Assembly: GCA_027442615.1 (NCBI GenBank)
Contig: DAIBBI010000011.1
Span: 1-23,723, forward strand
Direction: 5' to 3'
Length of the DNA stretch: 23,723 nt
Source: JAJZRV01 sp027442615
GTDB lineage: Bacteria; Pseudomonadota; Gammaproteobacteria; Burkholderiales; Ferrovaceae
Positions within the stretch are counted from its first letter, which is position 1; the number at the start of each line of letters is the position of its first letter. The position numbers were made by a program, and so were the translations under genes. A model generated the notes under the pieces. It did no database searches. It saw nothing but the letters and a program-made list of their open reading frames with translations, and was not told the DNA's origin. Of the stretch, positions 8,158 to 14,556 are shown piece by piece.

Positions 8158-8595
8158 CTAGTCACGTCCGTCGTGACCCCGGCGATTGCCTTCACCGCGG
8201 TGCTCCCCTTCACCACGAAACCCACCCCGCTCCCCACCAGGTGCCCAACCTTCTCCATGGTGTCTGTAAAAGGGGACATAGACGCGGTTGTACCATCCAT
8301 CCTGGACGAAATAAACCGGACGACCGCAAGCATTGAATTCGTGACAATGCCAGCGCCAACGCTGGGCATAACCTGGTGGAACGCGCAAGTACATGGGTGG
8401 AGGCAGAACGACGCCGTAAGGTGCGGGCTGCATGATGATCGGTTGAGGATAGATCAATTGCGGCATCGGGGCATTACCCAATTCAATCATGCCGTAAAAT
8501 CCGGGCTGCCCCACGCCGACAGACACCCCCACATCCGCAAAAGCTTCTGGTAGCGCTGCAAACGCCAACAGCACCATGACCAACATCTGTTTCAT
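8158..8595 (-). CDS. secreted hypothetical protein with Gly/Arg/His-rich tail
   Basis: The 145-residue precursor has a signal peptide (MKQMLVMVLLAFAALPEAFA). The mature part starts DVGVSVGVGQPGFYG, then a Pro-rich stretch (LIYPQPIIMQPAPYG), a conserved core WHCHEFNACGRPVYFVQDGWY with two cysteines, and a tail rich in Gly, Arg, Glu and His from about residue 112. The core resembles a recurring betaproteobacterial periplasmic hypothetical family without assigned function. The start is well supported by AAAGGAG upstream of ATG 8595. It is a single gene, convergent with ompW and divergent from the DsrC-like operon. A metal or RNA-binding role for the tail would be guesswork. Confidence 0.8.
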   Translation of the reverse strand: MKQMLVMVLLAFAALPEAFADVGVSVGVGQPGFYGMIELGNAPMPQLIYPQPIIMQPAPYGVVLPPPMYLRVPPGYAQRWRWHCHEFNACGRPVYFVQDGWYNRVYVPFYRHHGEGWAPGGERGGFRGEGEHRGEGNRRGHDGRD

Positions 8596-8646
8596 GAAAA
8601 GTTCTCCTTTGCCAATGCCCGTTTAACGGCCTGACGGGGCAGGTCG

Positions 8647-8676
8647 TTGACCCCGCACGCCTAAACCGTTTATGGT
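8647..8676 (+). promoter_or_regulatory. candidate promoter of the DsrC-like operon
   Basis: TTGACC (8647-8652) and TATGGT (8671-8676) are separated by 18 bp and lie ~45 bp before the preferred DsrC-like start. The match to sigma-70 consensus is good at -35 and moderate at -10. It sits in the 124-bp divergent gap with the secreted hypothetical gene. Confidence 0.45.
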
Positions 8677-8719
8677 ACAAGTATCAGCGATCCCGGTGAA
8701 AACAATCATGGAGGAACCC

Positions 8720-9043
8720 ATGGGAACCGAATCCCTCACTGTGAAGATGGATGAAGAAGGGTACCTGATCGAACCCAATGAATGGACGGAAGAAATTGCA
8801 ACAGAGCTGGCCCGCCAGGAGGGTATCGAACTGACTGACATGCATTGGGGCGCCATTCGCTTCATGCGTGACTATTACGCTGAACACCAAATTGCCCCTG
8901 ATGCACGTTTTGTGATCCGATTTCTTGGCGCAGAACATGGAGCTGACCGTAATGCCCTGTTCCAGTTATTTCCCTATGGTTACGTCAAACAGGCCTGCAA
9001 AATCGCGGGCATGAAACGCCCCAGGGCGTGGAGTACAGGCTGA
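8720..9043 (+). CDS. DsrC/TusE-family sulfur-relay-like protein lacking the terminal cysteine
   Basis: The 107-residue cytoplasmic protein matches the DsrC fold throughout: GYLIEPNEWTEEIA near the N-terminus, LTDMHWGAIRFMRDYYAEH in the middle and a YVKQACKIAGM C-terminal arm. In DsrC the arm carries two redox cysteines, CysB and, 11 residues later, the penultimate CysA; TusE keeps CysA. Here CysB is Cys93, but the tail ends RPRAWSTG, so CysA is absent (a Trp occupies its alignment position). It therefore cannot form the DsrC trisulfide and is probably a regulatory or carrier paralogue. ATG 8720 is chosen because GGAGGA lies 5 nt upstream and the length then fits the family. It overlaps the next gene by TGATG. 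Confidence 0.88.
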   Translation: MGTESLTVKMDEEGYLIEPNEWTEEIATELARQEGIELTDMHWGAIRFMRDYYAEHQIAPDARFVIRFLGAEHGADRNALFQLFPYGYVKQACKIAGMKRPRAWSTG

Positions 9044-9519
9044 TGCAACTTTGTTCCTGCTGTCGAACTTCAAGCCTCCTGGCGCTGCTCCTGTTGCAAC
9101 CCCTTGTCGCCTGGGCCGTTCTCGGCGGAAGTACCGCCACTGTGGCGCAAGACGGTCAGCCCGTAGCACCCAATGGACGTGAGCTTGCCCAACAAAGCCA
9201 GGGCCTTCAACAACAATCCATAGTGACGGCGCAAAACGTGACAGTCACCGAATACTCTGCAGGTGGCGTGGTTTTTGCCATCCGCTGGTCGGGTCCAGTG
9301 ATGCCAGATCTTTCACATTTGCTGGGAACCTATTTCTCGCAGTACGCTGCCAAAATCCCAAGCCCAACGGCAGCCAACCGCAACAAGCCCATCGCCATCG
9401 TCACTCCGAATCTTGTAGCCCACGCCAGCGGTCACATGCGCGCCTTTTCCGGTTCTGCCTATGCCCCCGACCTTGTCCCCGCAGGGCTTAACCTGGCCAT
9501 CCTCGGAGTAGACCCTTGA
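9043..9519 (+). CDS. DUF2844 domain-containing secreted protein
   Basis: The 158-residue protein begins with a signal peptide (hydrophobic LLALLLLQPLVAWA) and a mature N-terminus VLGG. The DUF2844 core follows: TVTEYSAGGVVFAIRWSGPVMPDLSHLLGTYF. Function is unknown, and export across the inner membrane is predicted. The start codon overlaps the DsrC-like stop (TGATG) and its own stop overlaps the TTG start of the DUF3443 gene, so the three are translationally coupled. DUF2844 and DUF3443 genes often occur together, which supports both assignments and suggests a joint function. Confidence 0.85.
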   Translation: MQLCSCCRTSSLLALLLLQPLVAWAVLGGSTATVAQDGQPVAPNGRELAQQSQGLQQQSIVTAQNVTVTEYSAGGVVFAIRWSGPVMPDLSHLLGTYFSQYAAKIPSPTAANRNKPIAIVTPNLVAHASGHMRAFSGSAYAPDLVPAGLNLAILGVDP

Positions 9520-10703
9520 GCGTTTTTGATTCGCGAATTCACCTGACTTTTTTGATCGTAACCCTTTCCCTTTGTGGTTGCGGTGGCGGTGGGGGCAGTA
9601 CCACGATCAGTCCAACCCCACCCGGCATCGCCAATCAGGTGGCCATGACGGTGCAACAGGAGCCTGCCATCAATACCTATGCAACGGTTAATCTGCCCTA
9701 TGTGAGCGTGACGCTGTGCGACAAAACGGGACGTTGCCAGGTCATCGATCACATCGTGGTGGACACCGGCTCTTATGGCCTGCGCGTACTGGCCAGTGCC
9801 GTCACTTCTCTTAGCCTGCCCATCTCGACGACAGTGGGTGGAGGGGTTCTGGCTGAATGCGCTACATTCCTGGGCGGCTTCATGTGGGGTGGCGTTCACA
9901 GCACCACCGTCAAGATTGCCGAGGAAATTGCTTCCAACATCCCCGTCCAATTGATGGGAGACCCCAGCCTGCCCAGTACAGCGCCAACTCAGTGCCAGAA
10001 CGTGGGGGGCGATATTGGAAACCTGAACGGCATTGGCGGCAACGGATTACTGGGTGTGGGTCAGTTCGTTGAAGACCAGGGCAGCTACTTTTCATGTGCT
10101 GGCGGACCCAGCGGTACCTGCACCCCTACTTTGGTTGCCCCCACCAACCAAGTGAGTAACCCCGTGCCCTACTTTGCCGTGAACAATAATGGCGTCATCC
10201 TGCAGATGCCCGCCATATCCATATTCGGGCAATCAAGCGCAACAGGAACCCTGACTTTCGGCATTGATACCCAAGCCAATAATTCCGTGGCGGGCTACAA
10301 GATCCTTCCCGCAGACTACCAGGGTAACTTCACGGCCACCATTGCCGGGCAGATTTACAATCAATCCTTCATCGACAGCGGTTCAAACTATAGCTTCATG
10401 ACGCTTTCGGGCTACAACACCAATGTCTACGGAGATTATGCTCCGACAACCTACACCACGCTCGCAGGTACGCTGACTTCCAATAGCGCACCAACCAACC
10501 CGGCAATCCCTGTACAGTTAGGCATGATCGATACCACCTCGCTGAATTTTGCTTCATTCACGGCATTCAATGACATCATTGACCCGGGTTCGCCAGGCAC
10601 AGCCGACCTCGGCATGCCATTTTTCTATGGACAATCCATCGCCCTTCTCATTTCCGGCAAGCAAGTCACCGAAGGTGTGGGCCCGTTTTACGGGTTCCAT
10701 TGA
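9516..10703 (+). CDS. DUF3443 family lipoprotein with pepsin-like motifs
   Basis: The 395-residue lipoprotein precursor has a lipobox LSLC (Cys20) followed by a CGGGGG linker, so it is probably anchored in an envelope membrane. The mature domain resembles DUF3443. It contains VVDTGSYGLRV (Asp83) and FIDSGSNYSFM (Asp287) about 200 residues apart, with NGLLGVG (about 176-182) between them. This is the motif order of two-lobed pepsin-type aspartic proteases (DTGS, GILGLG, DSGT/S). Six cysteines fall between the lobes. The TTG start at 9516 overlaps the DUF2844 stop by 4 nt and has GGAG about 8 nt upstream. Protease activity is inference; a non-catalytic barrel is possible. Confidence 0.82.
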   Translation: MSVFDSRIHLTFLIVTLSLCGCGGGGGSTTISPTPPGIANQVAMTVQQEPAINTYATVNLPYVSVTLCDKTGRCQVIDHIVVDTGSYGLRVLASAVTSLSLPISTTVGGGVLAECATFLGGFMWGGVHSTTVKIAEEIASNIPVQLMGDPSLPSTAPTQCQNVGGDIGNLNGIGGNGLLGVGQFVEDQGSYFSCAGGPSGTCTPTLVAPTNQVSNPVPYFAVNNNGVILQMPAISIFGQSSATGTLTFGIDTQANNSVAGYKILPADYQGNFTATIAGQIYNQSFIDSGSNYSFMTLSGYNTNVYGDYAPTTYTTLAGTLTSNSAPTNPAIPVQLGMIDTTSLNFASFTAFNDIIDPGSPGTADLGMPFFYGQSIALLISGKQVTEGVGPFYGFH

Positions 10704-10708
10704 CTGCA

Positions 10709-11068
10709 ATGACCCGCTCAACCACCCTGATCATCGGCAGCTTTCTGGCAGCACTCGGGATTGCCCTGGGCGCGTTTGGCAGCCATGGGCTGCGCCATAT
10801 TCTTGACCCCGCTCAACTGGAGTGGTGGCATACCGCGGTGCAGTACCAGATGTGGCATGCTCTCGGCTTGATTGGCCTGGGTGCAAGCCGTATGGAACGG
10901 CTAACCTTGTCCGTCACGCTGCTCACCACAGGCACCTTGATATTTTCCGGAACGCTCTACCTCCTGGCACTGACGGAGCTACACTGGTTGGGCATGATCA
11001 CCCCAATTGGCGGTTTACTCATGATGGCGGGCTGGTTGTCGGTAGCGTGGAGAGCCTGGCGAGTCTGA
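10709..11068 (+). CDS. DUF423 (YgdD-like) membrane protein
   Basis: This ~119-residue inner-membrane protein has four hydrophobic helices. It shows the DUF423 signature LGIALGAFGSHGLRHILDP followed by WWHTAVQYQMWHALGLIGLG, and a later SGTLYLLALTELHWLGMITPIGGLLMMAGW. Function is unknown. ATG 10709 lies 5 nt after the DUF3443 stop; a TTG at 10700 overlapping that stop is an alternative. It is probably the last gene of the DsrC-like/DUF2844/DUF3443 operon, since a 217-bp gap follows. Confidence 0.88.
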   Translation: MTRSTTLIIGSFLAALGIALGAFGSHGLRHILDPAQLEWWHTAVQYQMWHALGLIGLGASRMERLTLSVTLLTTGTLIFSGTLYLLALTELHWLGMITPIGGLLMMAGWLSVAWRAWRV

Positions 11069-11230
11069 CCCGGCTGATCATCTCGCAACACGGGCAGAAA
11101 GGCGTCCTCAAATCCATTGTGGCAACAAGGTAGAGGCTTGGTGCGCGCGTCAAAATCCAGGAGACATCAGCCGTGGCCACAAAGTGCAAAAGTTGCCATG
11201 GAACGCCCGCAGGGACGATAATCAAGGGTG

Positions 11231-11256
11231 GATTTCAGAGATTCTTCTCTGAAATC
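11231..11256 (+). terminator. hairpin in the leader of the GGGMGP-repeat gene
   Basis: A perfect 10-bp inverted repeat (GATTTCAGAG / CTCTGAAATC) with a 6-nt loop ends about 29 nt before the next ATG. It could terminate the DUF423 operon, although only GTTCT follows, or be a structured 5' leader of the downstream gene. The rest of the 217-bp gap (11069-11285) shows no gene or recognisable RNA. Confidence 0.45.
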
Positions 11257-11285
11257 GTTCTACCCACATTCACAAGGAGTCCATT

Positions 11286-11672
11286 ATGATAAAACGGCCT
11301 TTGATGATATCCGCTTTGGTCAGTGCACTACTGCTTTCTGTCGGTCATTGTCTGGCAGCAGACCAAGCTACGACACAAGAACGCACTCAAACCCAAAAAC
11401 GAGAGCAAATCTACGGTAGCCAGCTCATGACACCCCAGGAGCGCACCGAGTATCGCAACAGAATCCGTTCAGCAAAAACTGCCCAGGAACGTGAGCAAAT
11501 CCGTCAGGAACATCATAACCGCATGACTGAGCGGGCACAGGCACGAGGCCTCAAATTACCCGACACGCCGCCAACAAGAGGTGGTGGCATGGGTCCTGGT
11601 GGTGGCATGGGTCCTGGCGGCGGCATGGGTCCTGGTGGCGGCATGGGTCCTGGTGGCGGGCCAGGCCGCTAA
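11286..11672 (+). CDS. small secreted protein with C-terminal GGGMGP repeats
   Basis: The 128-residue precursor has a signal peptide (MIKRPLMISALVSALLLSVGHCLA). The mature domain is very charged and helical (YGSQLMTPQERTEYRNRIRSAKTAQEREQIRQEHHNRM), then a Pro-containing linker and four exact GGGMGP hexapeptides ending in GGGPGR. The Glu/Arg-rich helix with MTPQER and HHNRM resembles small periplasmic Spy/CpxP-like or metal-responsive proteins, but homology is not established. A strong AAGGAG precedes ATG 11286. It is not part of the upstream operon because a hairpin and 217 bp intervene. Confidence 0.8.
   Translation: MIKRPLMISALVSALLLSVGHCLAADQATTQERTQTQKREQIYGSQLMTPQERTEYRNRIRSAKTAQEREQIRQEHHNRMTERAQARGLKLPDTPPTRGGGMGPGGGMGPGGGMGPGGGMGPGGGPGR
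11580..11651 (+). repeat. four tandem 18-bp repeats encoding GGGMGP
   Basis: Four nearly identical 18-bp units (GGTGGTGGCATGGGTCCT with silent T/C changes) are in frame, followed by a partial fifth. The differences fall at third codon positions of Gly codons. In-frame tandem repeats of this kind can expand or contract by replication slippage, changing the length of the protein tail. Confidence 0.9.
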
Positions 11673-11688
11673 TTTTAGGCAACAGGCG

Positions 11689-11713
11689 CAAGGGCGCGAA
11701 CTCCGCGCTCTTG
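11689..11713 (+). terminator. hairpin after the GGGMGP-repeat gene
   Basis: CAAGGGCGCG and CGCGCTCTTG form a 10-bp stem (one G-T pair) with a 5-nt loop, 17 nt after the stop of the repeat-protein gene. No T-run follows, so it is a terminator-like or RNA-stabilising hairpin rather than a clear intrinsic terminator. Confidence 0.45.
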
Positions 11714-11748
11714 AAATGCTCTGCAACCTTTCGTGCATGGGGATCTGA

Positions 11749-12099
11749 ATGCGACTGTTACTTGTGTGGCTCATCAATGCGATCGCTCTGTTCGCCCTGC
11801 CCTACCTGATGTCTTCCATCAAGGTTGATTCGTTCGTCGTTGCGTTGATTGCCGCACTGGTGTTGGGGCTCATCAACACCTTCATCCGGCCACTGCTCAT
11901 TTTATTCACGCTACCAGCAACACTGCTGACTCTCGGCCTGTTCATTTTTGTGATCAATGGATTGCTGTTCTGGTTTGTTGGATCATTTGTAGACGGGTTC
12001 CATGTCGGTGGCTTCTGGTCTGCCGTAGGTGGCGCCGTTCTCTACAGCATTCTTTCGTGGGCACTTTCAGTGATTTTGCTGGGCAACAATGAAAACTAA
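11749..12099 (+). CDS. PF04020 (YvlD-like, phage-holin family) membrane protein
   Basis: The 116-residue inner-membrane protein has four transmembrane helices and the family pattern LINAIALFALPYLMSSIKV, then LGLINTFIRPLLILFTLPATLLTLGLFIFVINGLLFW and a C-terminal GFHVGGFWSAVGGAVLYSILSW. Despite the 'phage holin' label often attached, such proteins are common chromosomal membrane proteins without a shown lytic role. GGGGAT lies a few bases upstream of ATG 11749. Its 3' end overlaps the next small lipoprotein gene by 11 nt. Confidence 0.9.
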   Translation: MRLLLVWLINAIALFALPYLMSSIKVDSFVVALIAALVLGLINTFIRPLLILFTLPATLLTLGLFIFVINGLLFWFVGSFVDGFHVGGFWSAVGGAVLYSILSWALSVILLGNNEN

Positions 12100-12313
12100 G
12101 AGATTGCTCCATTTCTGCAAGGCCTTTGTCCCGATATCCCTGCTCGTGACCGCAGGCTGTAGCACCGAGTCTGCGAAGGAGAGCGCCTATGATGCCATGC
12201 AGAACTATAATCAACTGCAATGCCAGAAAAATCCTACGGCAGATTGTCCGAAGGGAGAGACCTACGATGCTTATCAAAAGCGATTGAAGGAGGTAAGCCC
12301 ACCCGCTCAATAG
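12089..12313 (+). CDS. small lipoprotein
   Basis: The 74-residue precursor has a basic N-terminus, a hydrophobic stretch and a lipobox LVTAGC (Cys24), predicting lipid attachment. The mature 51-residue part contains two further cysteines (LQCQKNPTADCPKGETYDAYQKR), which may form a disulfide in the periplasm. The pattern resembles many short hypothetical gammaproteobacterial and betaproteobacterial lipoproteins. It starts 11 nt inside the PF04020 gene, so translation is probably coupled. It is convergent with the cation transporter, with 39 bp between stops and no clear terminator. Confidence 0.78.
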   Translation: MKTKRLLHFCKAFVPISLLVTAGCSTESAKESAYDAMQNYNQLQCQKNPTADCPKGETYDAYQKRLKEVSPPAQ

Positions 12314-12352
12314 AAACCCAGGTTACGGCAAGACACCTTTATTGGCATAAGC

Positions 12353-13360
12353 CTAGGCAACTATATGCAATGGGCAGTAATGATCGGTGGTTCCCTGCTC
12401 CACTTGCAGCGTGCTGTGCTGAAGGAAAAAACGTTTTTCCAGAGTGCTGGCAACCTCGTCCATGAATCCATCACCCGGATAACCTCCAGGCATCACCAAA
12501 TGGACAGTCATGGCACTTTCAGTCGTACTCAATCCCCAGATGTGCAGATCATGAACGTCGGCAACCCCAGCACACTGGCGCAGATAATTTTCCACCGCAA
12601 GCGCATCAATGTGTGCCGGAACGGCGTTCAGTGCAAGGTTTATCGAACCTCGGAGCAAGCCCCAAGTACCTATCAAAATAACTGCCACGATCACAAGGCT
12701 GATCCCCGGATCGAGCCAATACCAGCCTGAGAACAGCATGGTTGCCCCGGCAACGACAACCCCCAGAGAGACAAATGCATCGGCTGCCATATGCAAATAG
12801 GCCCCGCGAACGTTTAAGTCCCCCTTGCTTCCCCTGACGAAGAGCAGGGCGGAGAGGCCATTGACGACAATGCCAATGCCAGCTACCACCATAACCGTCA
12901 ACCCGGCAACCACCGGAGGCACGTTTATGCGTTCAATGGCCTCCACTGCGATCGCTCCACATGCCACGAATAGAAGTACGGCATTGGCCATCGCCGCCAG
13001 TATTGAGGTATTGCGAAAACCGTAGGTAAATCGTTGACTTGGTGCTTTTCTAGCAAGGATAGATGCGCCCCATGCCAGAACCAGACCCAGGACATCAGAT
13101 AGGTTATGACCAGCGTCAGCCATGAGCGCTGTCGAGTTGGCAATAAAACCGTAAGTCATCTCAACCACAACGAAGACCGTGTTCAGGGCAATGGCAATGG
13201 CAAAGGAGCGACCATGGCCATTCTGGGCATCATGGTGATGGCCATGGGAATGAGGAAATCCAGCGTGATCACGTTGCGAGTGCGCTTCCATCAGGGCATC
13301 GTGCTGCAAATTCAATTGAATATCAAGTTCGGGGGCGCGCTGAATGCACGGCTTCATCAT
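12353..13360 (-). CDS. cation diffusion facilitator (CzcD/ZitB-like) transporter
   Basis: The CDF antiporter probably exports Zn2+ or related divalent cations from the cytoplasm. From ATG 13360 it has 335 residues. A His-rich N-terminus (HSHGHHHDAQNGHG) precedes six transmembrane helices. The helix-2 motif ALMADAGHNLSDV and helix-5 motif HMAADAFVSLGV carry the paired His/Asp metal site of Zn-type CDFs. The C-terminal cytoplasmic domain contains DVHDLHIWGLST. Upstream in-frame ATG 13411 lies inside the preceding gene and is unlikely; ATG 13291 is an alternative. It is downstream of the DMT permease (29-nt gap), probably one operon. Confidence 0.92.
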   Translation of the reverse strand: MMKPCIQRAPELDIQLNLQHDALMEAHSQRDHAGFPHSHGHHHDAQNGHGRSFAIAIALNTVFVVVEMTYGFIANSTALMADAGHNLSDVLGLVLAWGASILARKAPSQRFTYGFRNTSILAAMANAVLLFVACGAIAVEAIERINVPPVVAGLTVMVVAGIGIVVNGLSALLFVRGSKGDLNVRGAYLHMAADAFVSLGVVVAGATMLFSGWYWLDPGISLVIVAVILIGTWGLLRGSINLALNAVPAHIDALAVENYLRQCAGVADVHDLHIWGLSTTESAMTVHLVMPGGYPGDGFMDEVASTLEKRFFLQHSTLQVEQGTTDHYCPLHIVA

Positions 13361-13389
13361 GTAGCAGGCTCGGAGCTGTTTTATTGAAC

Positions 13390-14337
13390 TCAGGCGGAGC
13401 GCCGTGGCCACTTTGAAAGATTGTCATGCTGCAATGGTGTGCGGCCGGGAACAATGACGGACGAGAGAAGCCCCGCTACAACGATGAATAATCCCCCACT
13501 TAATTCGCGCATGCCCGGTACTTCATGAGCCCACCACCAAGCAAAAAGCGTTGCAAAAACCAGTTCCGACATCATGATTACGCTGGCCCGAATGGCGCTC
13601 AATCGCTCAAGGCCATATTGCTGTATCGTGACATTGAGTACCAACATCAGCGCAATACCGACGATGATTGCCGCGTTGAACCCCGTGATTTTGTGCATGG
13701 GGCGGTAGTCCACAAGCAACATTGCCGCCATCGCCACTAGTGCAGTTCCGAACATCACCACGAATGTCTTATGAGGAATCGAAATTTCAAGATGTCGGCG
13801 AATAAGTACGTTGTAAACCGCAAATGAGATGCCCGCGACCAACCCCCACAGATCACCAAAACCAAAACCTGTTACGCCAACACCCCATGGCCACAGTATT
13901 AACATCGCCCCCGATAACGACAGCGCCACAACCCCCATTCCCTTTCGATGCAAGGGCTCGTGAAGCAGCCATCTTGCAACAAATATCGTCCACAAGGGCG
14001 ACAGATAAAGCAGCAATGTCGTTCTCATGACCTCGCCTTCGATCGTACCCATCACATAACTCGTATTGCAAATGCCCCCAAATAGACCGATAGCCAGTGC
14101 ATGCCTTGTCCAGCGCAACATGAATAATTGACGTCCGAAGTAAATCAGGCAAACCAGGGCCGCAATCAATTGCGTACTCATTACCCCCCAAAGACCAGAA
14201 AACCCATTCTCTGCCAGTAGGCGAAAGGGATACCAGCTGCTTCCCCAGAGTGTGGCGCTGATGAGCAGGGCAAAAATGGGAAGCGAACGTCCCGCATCTG
14301 AATTTTTCTGAACCGATGATTCTCGTGGCATAAGCAT
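13390..14337 (-). CDS. EamA/DMT-superfamily permease
   Basis: The 315-residue protein has ten predicted transmembrane helices in two EamA repeats. The first repeat begins ALLISATLWGSSWYPFRLL; the second lies around GDLWGLVAGISFAVYNVLIRRHLE. DMT permeases export or import small metabolites such as amino acids or nucleosides, and the substrate is not predictable here. ATG 14337 or ATG 14331 (MPRESSVQK) could start it; neither has a strong Shine-Dalgarno. It precedes the cation diffusion facilitator in the same direction. Confidence 0.9.
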   Translation of the reverse strand: MLMPRESSVQKNSDAGRSLPIFALLISATLWGSSWYPFRLLAENGFSGLWGVMSTQLIAALVCLIYFGRQLFMLRWTRHALAIGLFGGICNTSYVMGTIEGEVMRTTLLLYLSPLWTIFVARWLLHEPLHRKGMGVVALSLSGAMLILWPWGVGVTGFGFGDLWGLVAGISFAVYNVLIRRHLEISIPHKTFVVMFGTALVAMAAMLLVDYRPMHKITGFNAAIIVGIALMLVLNVTIQQYGLERLSAIRASVIMMSELVFATLFAWWWAHEVPGMRELSGGLFIVVAGLLSSVIVPGRTPLQHDNLSKWPRRSA

Positions 14338-14503
14338 TTATTTCAGGAATGGCTAGAAGTCAGCAACAAACAGGGCGCTGGAATATCGGACCCATCACCT
14401 TCATCTTGAAATGGAAGCCGCCTTCCACTATCCCGGGAACAGGATCGTAGGCAGCATTTTCATACGGCTCAAAGGGGGGAACAAGAGGAACTGCCAGAAA
14501 TAA

Positions 14504-14538
14504 CTTGGGGTAACCCAGAAATTCTGAGTTACCCCAAG
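14504..14538 (-). terminator. intrinsic terminator of oxc
   Basis: An inverted repeat pairs CTTGGGGTAAC with GTTACCCCAAG, plus three inner pairs after one mismatch, around a 5-nt loop. It lies just after the oxc stop. On the minus strand the stem is followed by TTATTTCT, a modest U-tract. The remaining part of the gap up to the DMT start (14338) shows no gene. Confidence 0.8.
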
Positions 14539-14556
14539 CGGGTCTTGCGTATGAAA

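Noticed and set aside
11580..11663. Short-spaced repeats considered as a CRISPR array
   Set aside because: The 18-bp units are contiguous, have no spacers and are in frame within a secreted protein gene.
11749..12099. Phage holin as evidence of a prophage
   Set aside because: PF04020 proteins are common chromosomal membrane proteins, and no endolysin, spanin or structural phage gene is nearby.
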